64,000 nucleotides of DNA from G965247265 sp965247265. GTDB taxonomy: Bacteria > Pseudomonadota > Gammaproteobacteria > UBA4575. The DNA is taken from NCBI GenBank assembly GCA_965247265.1, contig OZ252002.1, positions 1,922,001 to 1,986,000 on the forward strand. Reading direction: 5' to 3'. Shown here in pieces: positions 1 through 8,517 of the stretch (within the stretch, counting starts at the first letter, position 1; every line of letters begins with the position of its first letter). A program made the translations under genes and the position numbers. The notes under the pieces were generated by a model. The model did no database searches. It had not been told where the DNA came from and worked only from the letters and a program-made list of their open reading frames with translations.

Positions 1-383
1 TTTTTTTGCTTTGAATATTCGAGGCTTCTAACCAAGCCTTTTACGGCTTGCTCATATGTATGGCTCGTATTGGCAAAGCAATTGTCACGTAACCATGTTT
101 CTAAATCAGATACAGATTTTTTATGAACAATGCTATATGTATCTTCCGAATTATAATTATGTGCTGTGATATAGCCTGATAACCAAGTTCGATAATACGC
201 TCGTCCCTCGTAATCTGCATCTATATAACTGATGCAAGAGTCTTTACCAATGCCCGATACTAAATATCGCCCTGCCATATCAGCTGCAAATAGCCATCCT
301 GAAATAACAAGGCATAATAAGAAAACACCAAATATTTTTGTTTTAAAAAATAATAGTGGTGAAAATTTAGACATGGTACGCAT
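1..383 (-). CDS. Secreted small protein, C-terminus beyond window edge
   Basis: The gene runs off the left edge. ATG at 383 (in-frame alternative at 374) gives 127 residues so far with no stop. Residues 1-34 look like a signal peptide: basic start, hydrophobic core LLCLVISGWLF, probable cleavage after LFA. The mature part has one cysteine near residue 50 (KDSC) and one near 102 (DNC), with an aromatic stretch between them (YYRTWLSGY). This two-cysteine helical layout recalls small periplasmic proteins of the HdeA/Rap1a kind, but that is only a resemblance; function is unknown. A strong intrinsic terminator lies just upstream on the same strand, so it is probably transcribed from its own promoter between about 384 and 425. 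Confidence 0.6.
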   Translation of the reverse strand, partial: MRTMSKFSPLLFFKTKIFGVFLLCLVISGWLFAADMAGRYLVSGIGKDSCISYIDADYEGRAYYRTWLSGYITAHNYNSEDTYSIVHKKSVSDLETWLRDNCFANTSHTYEQAVKGLVRSLEYSKQK

Positions 384-425
384 TATTTTAAAGACCGAAA
401 TTAAAATTCGGAATGTAGTGTACCC

Positions 426-459
426 ATGAAAAATAAAACCCGCCACGGCGGGCGGGTTT
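426..459 (-). terminator. Intrinsic terminator
   Basis: Nine-base-pair GC-rich stem (arms 436-444 and 451-459) with a 6-nt loop, followed on the minus strand by a T-rich tail at 435-426. It ends minus-strand transcription coming from above 460, where no coding gene ends within 450 bp, so it may belong to the RNA candidate at 430-660. Confidence 0.6.
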
Positions 460-660
460 ATATATGCCTTTCTTTGCGTGAAAACTTTAGCGTTTATACG
501 TTTTAATTGATGACCCAACTAGAGGAGAAAGGGCTGCTAAATATTCTCTACACTAGGCTGATGGTTACTAGAAGTATTTTATATAGTTATTGCTCCTTCT
601 GGATTCTCTTACTCGCCTCTCAACGTTTCAGAGATCTTTGAAACCACCAGACGCTAAATT
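430..660 (-). ncRNA. Possible small RNA ending in the terminator at 436-459
   Basis: No convincing ORF lies between 460 and 915. An 8-nt inverted repeat (488-495 pairing with about 652-659) would close a ~170-nt domain, and the minus strand then runs into the terminator at 459-436. This is the shape of a small RNA gene, but I recognise no known family (it does not look like 6S, tmRNA or RNase P). Positions 660-915 are AT-rich with nothing recognisable. Confidence 0.2.
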
Positions 661-915
661 ACCACACCTATTTACAAAGAGGTACATTAAAAATGAAGTT
701 AAGTTACTTGATGTATAAATAGATTTTCCGTTTATAATAAAAATTATCATAATATCAATTATTTATATCATTTATATAATTTTAAATATATTTAAACTAT
801 GTATAGTATTGAATTTAATATAGAATTAGTCTGCACATAAAAATTGCTCAAATACTATACAAACCAGCGGTGATATAAATTTTAAGACGTTCTAAAAACA
901 AATTATTAATTAACG

Positions 916-1218
916 TTAGATGACCTGCCAGCCTCCACCAAGTGCTTTATATAACTGTACAACAGAGTTGATATATTGCTGTAGCACATCGGATTCAGCC
1001 AGCTCAGCATTAAATAACGTTCTCTCTGTATCAAGAACTTCTAAATAATCTACAAATCCGCTGTCATAACGTGCGCGGGAGAGGCGTGCAGCATTGTGCG
1101 CCGCTTTAACCTGTCTGGCGCGTGCAGCATGTTCATTTTTATAGGTGCGTATTGCAACGAGTGCGTCTTCCACATCACGCAATGAGCGTTGAAATGTTTG
1201 CTTTTGAACTACTTCCAA
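916..1218 (-). pseudogene. C-terminal fragment of a NodT/TolC-type efflux outer-membrane protein
   Basis: About 100 residues match the last helical hairpin and C-terminus of RND-efflux outer-membrane factors: SLRDVEDALVAIRTY, then ARLSRARYDSGFVDYLEVLD, ending near VQLYKALGGGW. Full-length family members are about 450-500 residues, so roughly the first 350-400 are missing. The fragment is cut at about 1215, where another reading frame begins. It is probably a non-functional remnant of a multidrug-efflux operon. Confidence 0.75.
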
Positions 1219-1411
1219 TTACTAATTTTTCACCTTGATTTAAGGTAAATACAAATCCAATTATAGACCCGCCAACAACAGCAAAAACGCCATGTCTTTG
1301 AACATCAACATCACGTAGTATTGTGGTTGATGGATTTCCCAGCCAGGGCTTCTTCTTGGGTGGACGAACGATGCTGCTGTTAATATCCATATAGTCTAGT
1401 CCTAATTTCAT
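1175..1411 (-). CDS. Unassigned ORF overlapping the efflux fragment
   Basis: 78-residue frame with a hydrophobic stretch around residues 43-55 (GVFAVVGGSIIGFVF). It overlaps the start of the NodT fragment in another frame. It may be debris of a neighbouring efflux gene fused at a deletion point, or not a gene. No family recognised. Confidence 0.2.
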   Translation of the reverse strand: MKLGLDYMDINSSIVRPPKKKPWLGNPSTTILRDVDVQRHGVFAVVGGSIIGFVFTLNQGEKLVIGSSSKANISTLIA

Positions 1412-1656
1412 TAATCCATACGATATGCAAGGTATACAGTTATTATCTAGTTACCAACCTTCGAGTATTTTACAGTATCCATTCTCTAATTGAGAAACTA
1501 TTGGCTGCCAATTAGATTAAAAAATTTGTAAGCTCATCTAGTATTTTGCTAACTATGTGATGTTTATCTCACTGGCCTAATATTTTATAAAAACTAATCT
1601 ATGCGCATTGTTACTTATATTTTATTTCTACATACCACACTGTATTTTTGCTAGTT

Positions 1657-2130
1657 ATGAGAAATTTACCAATTTGTTTAAAAAGCATATGCATTGCAAT
1701 TGGATTTTTATCACTAAATGCTGTTTACAGCGAAAGCGAAACTCAACCTAATGTCCGTAACACACACTGGTACGACACTCTTGAGCAAGTAAAAGAAAAT
1801 GAAACAGCAGAATTTGTTGAGCATAGTCAAGTGCTTGTTGAGTATGATAGCGGCAAACCAATATATTTTGACTCTGAAGAAGATGTGCTTGCGTATAAAG
1901 ACACTTTCCATACAAAACCTATTATTTTAGCTTATCATTTTGATTCAATATGCAAACAACTATATTTTGTAAAATATATAATCAATGACGTACTTTCTTC
2001 AGATGATGCAAATGAAATAGCCAAATATTTAGAAAACAGATTTGCCATAAAATTGCAGCGCGAACAGTTAGACGATGAAATGACCCTGGATATTCCTACT
2101 ATGGGAATGCACTGGAAAGACAAATATTAG
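1657..2130 (+). CDS. Secreted hypothetical protein
   Basis: ATG at 1657 is preferred over an upstream TTG at 1648. The product is 157 residues with an N-terminal signal peptide (basic start, core ICIAIGFLSLNAV, likely cleavage after VYS). The mature part is acidic and soluble, with no motif I recognise. It stands alone, with AT-rich flanks on both sides and no operon partner. Likely periplasmic; function unknown. Confidence 0.55.
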   Translation: MRNLPICLKSICIAIGFLSLNAVYSESETQPNVRNTHWYDTLEQVKENETAEFVEHSQVLVEYDSGKPIYFDSEEDVLAYKDTFHTKPIILAYHFDSICKQLYFVKYIINDVLSSDDANEIAKYLENRFAIKLQREQLDDEMTLDIPTMGMHWKDKY

Positions 2131-2421
2131 TATTTGGAATGAGCGTGAAGATTTAAAATTCACGGAAATATCTTTTTCGTCAATTGACTTTGAATAATCA
2201 TGTCCTGCAAAAGATGCTTTATATGAAAATAAATCGCATTCAGAAAATTGAATTAGCCAAGGGTAATGTGTAATTGATACTTAGTAGTTTAATTTGCTTG
2301 TGATTGCAGCTTAAATCCGCACACGCCATTAATCAAATTTTCATAACCTCTTAAAGATCATTTGTGTGTGATACACTCATTAATCAGTAAACTATATACA
2401 AACAAATGGTTGGTATTTGTT

Positions 2422-2658
2422 ATGTGGTTTAAACGCAAAAAGCCTAAGTGAATAATCAAAGCTAAAGTAAATGAAATTGATCGACGCCAATCAGGTGATC
2501 GACGTTCGTTTAGTTCGCAGTCTCAATTTCCCTTAAAAGATAGTGACGGCAAATTAATTAATAAAGACCGGCGCTCAGCGCCAGATCGGCGCATTGCAAA
2601 TATTCAAGCCCAAGAACATCACGTTCATATAATTAAAAACAAATCTAAGACTAGTTAG
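2422..2658 (+). pseudogene. Small basic protein gene with an early in-frame TGA
   Basis: ATG at 2422 opens MWFKRKKPK, then TGA at 2449-2451, then the same frame continues 68 codons to TAG at 2656-2658. The downstream part has repeated DRR motifs (EIDRRQSGDRRS, KDRRSAPDRRI) around a PLKDSDGK core, a pattern seen in small conserved gammaproteobacterial proteins of unknown role. No ATG, GTG or TTG follows the stop closely, so the gene looks broken by a CGA-to-TGA type change. Confidence 0.45.
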
Positions 2659-2708
2659 CCGACAAGCGACAGCTCAATCGCGCGTGTAGATTCAACATTG
2701 GCCATTCA

Positions 2709-3146
2709 CTAATTAGTTTTCATCATATTTAAATGACCCAGTTGTTTCATAGATGTGTAATTGTCCCATTCCATCCATGCTTCAACAATAATGCTATCTT
2801 CAATACGATAGATTGCGAGGTATTCAATATCCATGTCTTTACATGTAACTGGATATGACCCCATTTTTCCAAGTTGTGTCCCTTTAAAATGATGCCGTGC
2901 AGCAACTTTATCCCCTTCTGCCACTAAATCTAATATTTTTTCTTTAAACTTAGGAAAAATGCTCTCTTGAGTTTGGAAAAATTGGATTAATTCTTCGCGG
3001 CTTTTAACGCCAGGATCACCCGCAGCATAACTATGTCGTATAAAGTGCGGTGATATAACAGTGTCTAACTTAGACCAATTGCGTTCATTGATGGCATGGA
3101 CAAATGCATATACTAGTGCCTTGTTATTTTCTGCCTTATCAACCAT
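2709..3146 (-). CDS. SnoaL-like ester-cyclase-family protein
   Basis: 145 residues, the usual length of a single SnoaL/NTF2-like alpha+beta barrel. Typical features: N-terminal helix ending in AINERNWSKLDTVI, the HFIRHS segment, AEGDKVAARHHFKGT in the middle strand pair, and a C-terminal strand with EAWMEWDNYTSMKQLG. The family includes polyketide cyclases, hydratases and many uncharacterised enzymes; the substrate cannot be told. Single gene on the minus strand; about 300 bp separate it from the next gene. Confidence 0.75.
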   Translation of the reverse strand: MVDKAENNKALVYAFVHAINERNWSKLDTVISPHFIRHSYAAGDPGVKSREELIQFFQTQESIFPKFKEKILDLVAEGDKVAARHHFKGTQLGKMGSYPVTCKDMDIEYLAIYRIEDSIIVEAWMEWDNYTSMKQLGHLNMMKTN

Positions 3147-3258
3147 ACATCTATCTTAATGCGATGTAGCTAATAGTTAAATTTTTCTGAAGGATGCAAC
3201 TATTTAATTAGCAGACATTCCGTTTACATAGTGCGTATAGAAGGTGACTAGGCACGGG

Positions 3259-3301
3259 GTCAACTCAGTACCGTATTTCTACCGAGGGATTTCAAGTCCG
3301 A
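3259..3301 (-). other. Degenerate tRNA-Leu fragment, possible old att site
   Basis: The minus strand contains a block like the anticodon stem and variable arm of tRNA-Leu (core reading ccgagggatttcaagt on the plus strand) followed by a decayed T-arm and acceptor. It shares about 25 nt with the better fragment at 3825-3880 and with the intact tRNA-Leu at 32579-32667. No 5' half is present. Probably a footprint of an earlier integration event at tRNA-Leu. Confidence 0.5.
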
Positions 3302-3456
3302 ATAACTTAATAATATAGTTTAGAGTACTTATTTATCTAGTTGATTAATTAATTGAATATAAGGAATGATAATAGTGCCATTTTGAATATGCACAGGTAA
3401 TAGTGCCCCTATTCTACCCCTGACTTACCTACAACTGAGGTTCTATCAATTTGATG

Positions 3457-3678
3457 CTAGGACGAATGAATGTCCTGATCTGCATCCCATGCGACGTGCA
3501 TGAATAAGGGGTTCCTTTTTTCCTTTGTAAATAATTCGTCGCGACTGCGCGTGACGATAGGGCCACTATCAAGTTGAATGCGAAAGCTCTCTATGATGTT
3601 TCCGCGTTTTATCACTTCAATTATTTTGCCATGTGATTTACTAAGAACATCTTTGACTCGAATTCCAAGAAAGATCAT
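3457..3678 (-). CDS. Hypothetical 73-aa protein, beta-rich
   Basis: ATG at 3678 has a GAGG ribosome site about 8 nt upstream. Short beta-rich sequence (IRVKDVLSKSHGKIIEVIKRG, then RIQLDSGPIVTRSRDEL) reminiscent of small SH3-like barrel domains, which often bind nucleic acid or protein. No catalytic motif. It lies between two tRNA-Leu fragments. Function unknown. Confidence 0.5.
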   Translation of the reverse strand: MIFLGIRVKDVLSKSHGKIIEVIKRGNIIESFRIQLDSGPIVTRSRDELFTKEKRNPLFMHVAWDADQDIHSS

Positions 3679-3824
3679 GATATTTGCCTCTAGTCAAAAT
3701 ATCGTAATAATTAGACAGCGAACCTTACTCTACTAATACAGCAACTATTTTGGCAATTTCAAAGATAAATAGGCTATTTTTTACGATAGCCTATTAAACA
3801 AGCCTAAATATATGTTTTATTAAG

Positions 3825-3886
3825 TGGTGCCGGTGACGGAATCGAACCGGCACAGTATTTCTACCGAGGGATTTTAAGTTCGATTC
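3825..3886 (-). other. 3' fragment of tRNA-Leu, candidate att site
   Basis: The minus strand reads from the TAA anticodon loop (cttaaaatccctcgg) through variable arm, T-arm with TTCGATT, and acceptor to CCA, about 55 nt; the 5' half (acceptor, D-arm) is absent. The anticodon-arm core is identical to the intact tRNA-Leu at 32579-32667, while T-arm and acceptor differ. This is the expected distal attachment site of an element integrated at tRNA-Leu with its integrase at 31191-32417. Confidence 0.65.
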
Positions 3887-4075
3887 CCTACCCTTTGTAA
3901 TCAACAACTTATAAAGCATTAACAGATGCTTATGGTTTGCAGTTCGTCGCTAACTTTAATGAATTGTTGTGCTTATTTGCAGTCATTTACGCCAAAATTA
4001 CGCCACAAATGTGGGTCGTTATCGATTATTTAAGGTCGCCGCATCATTTGATCTATTGCACCTGAAACATAATCA

Positions 4076-4212
4076 TCAAGATAGCCGTCCGCCATAACTA
4101 GGCGTCAAATACCCCATCTTTTTCAAATAGCGAATATCAATACGTCGGCATTTCTCAACAGTCGTTTTTCGACTCAAACGAAACCTACGACCTGAATTAA
4201 CACCGCCCACAA
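4076..4212 (-). pseudogene. Fragment of a transposition-associated protein of unknown role
   Basis: Minus-strand frame of about 45 codons ending in TGA at 4078-4076, with the motif RKTTVEKCRRIDIRYLKK followed by MGYLTP and GGRLS. The pattern 'TTES..RIDIRYLRKQGYL.PG' is widespread in short conserved proteins found beside insertion sequences; here both ends are missing. The rest of 3890-4340 shows no gene. Confidence 0.35.
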
Positions 4213-4347
4213 CTGTTGTATAACAAAGAAATTATTGATTTATATATAATTAATTTGTTTTGTTTTCACTAACTCCTATTTGTTATCTGTTGTAATTTTT
4301 GTGACTATTTGCTAGTTAGTGCACAAAAATTGCACCTAATTAAACGA

Positions 4348-4376
4348 AATGTCTGCTTTCGGCAATATGCGGACAT
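4348..4376. repeat. Palindromic intergenic element, copy 1
   Basis: Imperfect palindrome, aatgtctgc ... gcggacat around a ttcggcaata loop. It lies just downstream of the methyltransferase gene. Confidence 0.7.
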
Positions 4377-4495
4377 AACGCCATGCATCATCGGCAGAAA
4401 AAAGCAGAGCGGCGATTTTTGCAGTCCAAGTACATGTGATTGTTAGGCTTTTTGTATTATCCAGCGTAACCACATGATTATGGATATAAGTGTTT

Positions 4496-5269
4496 TTACA
4501 ATTTATTACAAAACGTAAACAGCACATTTTCATCCAACCATTTAACCTTATCTGGATCAGAAAAGATTTTTTGTATATTCTCTTCAAATTCTAGTAATGC
4601 GGCACGAAACTCATCACCTGAATAAAGAGAAAATGTTGAATAATGCTTGCCTTCAGCTTGGCTTATGAGTTGTTTTAAGGATGAATTACGCTTGAACTGA
4701 AAAAAACGTATACTTTCCAATCTTGCGGAAACAATTTGATCATTCAAGTTATCCACCTGTGCGATTTCCAAAAGCCTGTTTTCCTTTTCCGTAAATTTCG
4801 GAAAATATTTTCCCCAGACACTTTGTCTGTTTTGATTTTGTAAACGGGTGTAGATAAAAATACGCCCGTTGTTATTAAGAACTTTGCTTGCATTTTCAAC
4901 AAATGTAGGCAGTGAAAAATGGTGTATTGCATTAAAGCTGCTGACAAAATCAAGTGAACCAGGGGAAATATCCATTTTCTCCGCATCCATTACTTTTGTG
5001 GTAAAACTGCTTTGTCCATGGATTCTAAGATATTTTTCTGTCTCATCCACCATTGCCTTGTTGAGGTCCGTGCAAGTAAGATGAAGGTCAGGTATTTTTT
5101 GCAACATCAGCAAGTCGTATCGCCCACTACCGCAACCAATATCAACCCCTCTAATGGTTTCTTTACCGCTTAACTGCTCTTTTATGTAGTCAATTAGCTC
5201 TGGATCAGTTGTGCGCAACTCATTGTACGAAGCAGAGATTTCGTTAAAATGTTGAGTCATGTCTCGCAT
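4496..5269 (-). CDS. Class I SAM-dependent methyltransferase
   Basis: 257 residues. ATG at 5269 is chosen because GGAG stands 8 nt upstream; a TTG at 5284 also opens the frame. Rossmann motif I is clear (GVDIGCGSGRYDLL, near residue 40), motif II acidic strand end is CTDLNKAMVDE, motif III DAEKMDI, and the post-motif region has SSFNAIHHF. This is the Methyltransf_11/25 layout of small-molecule methyltransferases; the substrate is unknown. The gene sits alone between two copies of the palindromic element (4348-4376 and 5512-5540), like the genes in the 34-41 kb array. Confidence 0.85.
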   Translation of the reverse strand: MRDMTQHFNEISASYNELRTTDPELIDYIKEQLSGKETIRGVDIGCGSGRYDLLMLQKIPDLHLTCTDLNKAMVDETEKYLRIHGQSSFTTKVMDAEKMDISPGSLDFVSSFNAIHHFSLPTFVENASKVLNNNGRIFIYTRLQNQNRQSVWGKYFPKFTEKENRLLEIAQVDNLNDQIVSARLESIRFFQFKRNSSLKQLISQAEGKHYSTFSLYSGDEFRAALLEFEENIQKIFSDPDKVKWLDENVLFTFCNKL

Positions 5270-5511
5270 TATCAGTCTCCACAATTGATGAATTCTTCTG
5301 TTAAACGATGAAGAATCATTCAGCTATCTTGAGTATAAAACTGGATGTTTCCGTTGGTAGCCTAATATTTTAATACAGAGCACTTTTGCTTAGTTATCAC
5401 ACTATGCGTGTAGAATCTGCGATATTCCTCATTAACGTGCACTAATATTAATTAAATAGTGATATCTGAGTATTTCTGCATGAATATCCCATATATTTGG
5501 TTAATATTGCT

Positions 5512-5540
5512 AAGTCCGCTTTGGGTCATTAGCAGTCATT
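5512..5540. repeat. Palindromic intergenic element, copy 2
   Basis: aagtccgct / agcagtcatt arms around a ttgggtcatt loop; upstream of the methyltransferase gene. The rest of 5270-5573 has no recognisable gene. Confidence 0.7.
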
Positions 5541-5573
5541 AAACATTAAGTAGCAATTTATTTGGATATGCAA

Positions 5574-5660
5574 TCAACCTTGGCGGATGATAACCACACC
5601 ACAACGTCGGCACTTTGCTTTCTCGATATTGCCTACGGCGCCAAACCCGAAGGGTTGTAT
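5574..5660 (-). pseudogene. 3' end of a zinc-ribbon ORF (inverted copy of the gene at 38740)
   Basis: Reads IEKAKCRRCGVVI and a TGA at 5576-5574 on the minus strand. Sequence and 3' flank (through the block aatttatttggatatg) match the minus complement of about 38820-38935, so this is an inverted copy of the 38740 cassette end. It has an extra C in the middle, and at 5660/5661 it is joined directly to the cytidylyltransferase fragment, showing a deletion junction at a short tatcgat microhomology. Confidence 0.6.
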
Positions 5661-5821
5661 CGATAACGACATAAAATTCCTCCCCCCGCCCCACGGCCTC
5701 CAGGACAGTGCGGATAACACGTTCAATCAGGGGGATCCCGAGGATGGGGATGAGAGGCTTGCTGTCACCCCTTTGCTTGCAGCAGGCTGCCTTTGCCCGC
5801 TGCGATGATCAGGCACTTCAT
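5661..5821 (-). pseudogene. 5' stub of the IPCT-DIPPS gene
   Basis: ATG at 5821 opens MKCLIIAAGKGS as in the intact gene at 44560, but a 1-nt insertion shifts the frame and gives a TGA after about 18 codons; the remaining about 1.17 kb of the gene is missing at the 5660/5661 junction. Only about 160 nt of the 1,326-nt gene remain. Non-functional. Confidence 0.85.
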
Positions 5822-6941
5822 GCACTCTCCCCAGTTTATTATTGATAAAGGCTTCTGTCATACGATGGGCTTCATCATCAGTGAACTGCCGTGACGGATG
5901 TTTGCAGAAATAGGCCGATGGTGCTTCCAGTACGCCACTCTGGCCCCGGTCCAATGCCAGCTTGGCACAACGAATCATATCGATGGCCACGCCCGCCGAG
6001 TTGGGCGAATCCTCCACCGACAGACGCATCTCGAGATTCATTGGTATGTCGCCAAACAGTTTGCCTTCCATGCGCACGAAGGCGATCTTGTTGTCATTCT
6101 GCCAGGGTACATAGTCACTGGGACCGACATGGATATTGTCGTCGTCTAAACGGCGGTCGGTCACGGCCTGCACCGCCTCGGTCTTGGATTCCTTTTTGGA
6201 AGCCAGACGGTGGCGGTTCAGCATGTTTAGAAAGTCGGTATTGCCGCCAGTATTAAGTTGATAGGTGCGTTCCAGCTTAACCCCTCGTTTGGCAAATAGG
6301 TCAGTCAGTACGCGGTGGGTAATGGTTGCCCCCAACTGGGATTTAATATCATCGCCGATAAGGGGCAGTCCGGCCTCTTTAAAATGATCTGCCCACGCTC
6401 CTTCAGGATCGCTGGCGATGAAGACCGGGATATTGTTGACAAAGGCCAAACCGGCCTTCAATGCGCAGCCGGCATAAAACCGGGTCGCCTCCTCAGAGCC
6501 GACAGGCAAATAGTTCACCAGGACTTCCGCACCGGATTCCTTGAGCGCTTTGATAATTTCTTCTTCCGCAGGCTCTGGTTCATCGGCCAGAATAAAAGTA
6601 CGTTTTTCGTCGTAATTTTTCATGTGGTCCGAAAACCCGTCGAGGATTCTGCCCATCCGTACAGTGACACCGGATTCAGGGAGTTCAGAACAGAAAACCG
6701 TCGTGCAGTTGGGTGGGGAATAAATGGCCTCGTGCACATCGACGCCGACTTTTCGCTGGTCGGTATCGAAGGCCGCGACGACCTCTATGTCGCCGGGTTT
6801 GTATCCGCCAATCTCCCAATGCATCAGACCGATGGCCTCCAGCGGCGTCTTTTCCCGATAGTAGTGGAGGCCCTGTATTAAAGAGCTCGCACAGTTTCCA
6901 ATCCCGATGATTGCAATCTTAATCTTATTCAAATTCATCAC
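5727..6941 (-). CDS. ino1: myo-Inositol-1-phosphate synthase, copy A
   Basis: 404 residues; converts glucose-6-phosphate to myo-inositol-1-phosphate with NAD. Visible signatures: N-terminal dinucleotide motif GIGNCASSL near residue 14, the catalytic-domain motif GDDIKSQLGATITHRVL near residue 200, and LNTGGNTDFLNML. Size and motifs fit the short bacterial/archaeal Ino1 type (about 360-400 residues). It is essentially identical to copy B at 44505; only the C-terminal tail differs because the 1-nt indel near 5780 moves the stop. Unlike copy B it has no intact downstream partner gene. Its GC content is clearly higher than the surrounding DNA, a sign of transfer. Confidence 0.9.
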   Translation of the reverse strand: MMNLNKIKIAIIGIGNCASSLIQGLHYYREKTPLEAIGLMHWEIGGYKPGDIEVVAAFDTDQRKVGVDVHEAIYSPPNCTTVFCSELPESGVTVRMGRILDGFSDHMKNYDEKRTFILADEPEPAEEEIIKALKESGAEVLVNYLPVGSEEATRFYAGCALKAGLAFVNNIPVFIASDPEGAWADHFKEAGLPLIGDDIKSQLGATITHRVLTDLFAKRGVKLERTYQLNTGGNTDFLNMLNRHRLASKKESKTEAVQAVTDRRLDDDNIHVGPSDYVPWQNDNKIAFVRMEGKLFGDIPMNLEMRLSVEDSPNSAGVAIDMIRCAKLALDRGQSGVLEAPSAYFCKHPSRQFTDDEAHRMTEAFINNKLGRVHEVPDHRSGQRQPAASKGVTASLSSPSSGSP

Positions 6942-7107
6942 TTGCCTCTCATTATTGTTGTGTTTAGCTAACTGCTATCTTGTCGAAGATAGCATACTCG
7001 CGATCACTACCCCGTATGCCGGCAAAAATGGCGCCAACTTTTTTTGCTGCTGGCACCCCAGCCCAGATCTGCGCCGCGAAAGGTGGTCAGAGTTGGTCCT
7101 TTCATCT

Positions 7108-7414
7108 CAAGGAGTTGTTCTTGATCAATAACCACAGTTTAAATGTGGATTAAAACGCTTAAATTATTTTAATAAATTAATTTAGATATAGATTTTATCT
7201 AATTGTTTTTGAATGGAGCCGGGGCCGGAGCCATAAAGAATGGATAAGCTTTTGTTTTTAAGAATGATGCACGGATGTGCATACTAGCTATACCCCCAAA
7301 CATACCCCCAATATAGAAAAATCATTGGCTCATGAAAATGAATGTCTGACAACGTTTCATAATAATCTAAGGGATAGCTTTTTGAACAAATAGTGACTGG
7401 GGAGACAATAATCT
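7108..7414. other. Intergenic spacer with a possible tRNA-end scar
   Basis: No gene seen. At about 7213-7232 the short run tggagccggggccggagcc resembles the complement of a tRNA acceptor/T-arm end with CCA, and ctatacccccaaacatac near 7289 resembles sequences found beside integrase att sites elsewhere in the window (15880-15900, 32445-32465). It may be the left end of the 7.4-10.1 kb recombinase module. Confidence 0.3.
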
Positions 7415-8200
7415 ATGGCAAATTCTTGGGAAACTGATAACTGTGCTTCTATGCAGGCACACTATGCGGTTTATTTAATTCCGCAAGCAGCAGCTCTTTG
7501 GTGTGGCATACCTGAAGATCAAGTTCCAACAATCCTCAAGGAAGCTAAGCAACTTACGCCAACAGGACTAGGTAGAAGCATCTGGACACACCGAAATGTC
7601 CCGTGCATTGAGCCCCGAAGTCGGGCTATAGCAGAAACCATTGAACATAATTTACTACCGCATGGTAGAGAGGATGCTCAGACTGTTAGTAGTGGTGAAC
7701 ATGTAGCCTATGAACGCAGGCATTTTTTTGGACGCGATCTTAGAGAGTGGATGGAAAAAGCTTTCCCAAATGAAAAACCTGCTTTCCTTTTTGATGACAT
7801 TGAACGAAATACTCATTCTGCTATCAGTGCAGATGCTTACAGGGCATTGAAAGCCGAACGGGACGCGCTACAAAAACGTATTGAAAATGCAACTGAATCC
7901 TATAAAAAGCTCAGACAGGAGAAGGAATCCATTGAAACGGAGCGTGATTCGCTAAAGACAAAGGTAGAAAACTTGGGTGTTCCTGGGGAACGAGCCGAGT
8001 CTACCTACCAGAACATTATTGCCGCACTTTTGGATTGTATTGCGGGCAGTCTTCCTAACATTGAAAAACACCCTTCATTTGAAAGTGAAGCAAAATTGAT
8101 TGATGCAATAGAAGCTCACTACCGTGGCTATGGTGGCTTATCAAAAAGCAACCTATCTCGCAAATTTCCCGAGGCCAAGAAAGCCCTTCAGTCCAAGTAG
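7415..8200 (+). CDS. Conserved protein of recombinase modules, C-terminal coiled coil
   Basis: 261 residues. N-terminal half is globular with the striking segments AALWCGIPEDQVP, SIWTHRNVPCIEPRSRAIAE and HVAYERRHFFGRDLREWM; residues about 140-190 form a charged coiled coil (ALKAERDALQKRIENATESY). The C-terminus ends with a small basic domain (GGLSKSNLSRKFPEAKKAL). I know this arrangement as a conserved hypothetical encoded beside AlpA and tyrosine recombinase genes in integrative elements, but no function is established. First gene of a four-gene same-strand set ending at 10102. Confidence 0.6.
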   Translation: MANSWETDNCASMQAHYAVYLIPQAAALWCGIPEDQVPTILKEAKQLTPTGLGRSIWTHRNVPCIEPRSRAIAETIEHNLLPHGREDAQTVSSGEHVAYERRHFFGRDLREWMEKAFPNEKPAFLFDDIERNTHSAISADAYRALKAERDALQKRIENATESYKKLRQEKESIETERDSLKTKVENLGVPGERAESTYQNIIAALLDCIAGSLPNIEKHPSFESEAKLIDAIEAHYRGYGGLSKSNLSRKFPEAKKALQSK

Positions 8201-8302
8201 TTCAGCAACTGCGTCCCTGACCCGCTGCAATTGCGGTGTTGCACGAGAGTCATTCCATAACAATCTGTAACCATGTTCAACAACGCGCCAGGAGGTGCAT
8301 AC

Positions 8303-8500
8303 ATGGCTACAAAAATTCTACGACTTCCATCTGTAAAACAACAAACAGGATTATCACGCTCTACTATCTATCTTCGTGTTAAAGAAGAGAAATTCCCAAC
8401 TCCAGTGTCCTTGGGTGGTAGGGCTGTAGGTTGGGTAGAAACTGAAATACAAGAATGGCCTGAAGAACAGATTAGTGCAAGCCGCAATGATTCTGAATAA
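8303..8500 (+). CDS. AlpA-family excisionase-like regulator
   Basis: 65 residues from ATG at 8303, preceded by a perfect AGGAGG site 7 nt upstream; an earlier ATG at 8273 lacks one. Winged-helix AlpA pattern: LRLPSVKQQTGLSRSTIYLRVKE, then FPTPVSLGGRAVGWVETEIQEW. Family members regulate prophage or island integrase genes and act as excision factors. It stands upstream of an HTH gene and a tyrosine recombinase, consistent with control of excision. Confidence 0.85.
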   Translation: MATKILRLPSVKQQTGLSRSTIYLRVKEEKFPTPVSLGGRAVGWVETEIQEWPEEQISASRNDSE

Positions 8501-8517
8501 TTTCTGAATCGCAATTC

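Larger units (their letters stand above)
5661..7107 (-). repeat. Direct repeat copy A of the inositol-phosphate synthase block
   Basis: 1,447 bp that match 44401-45846 almost perfectly (offset 38,739-38,740, with a few substitutions and one 1-nt indel near 5780). It contains the start of the IPCT-DIPPS gene, the whole Ino1-type synthase and about 166 bp of upstream DNA. Identity ends sharply at 7107. Confidence 0.95.

Noticed and set aside
3240..3310. Functional tRNA gene
   Set aside because: Only an anticodon-arm and variable-arm resemblance remains; T-arm is decayed and the 5' half is absent.
6315..6881. 188-residue plus-strand ORF, also present at 45054-45620
   Set aside because: Antisense shadow of inositol-phosphate synthase in both copies; its conservation only reflects the DNA duplication.
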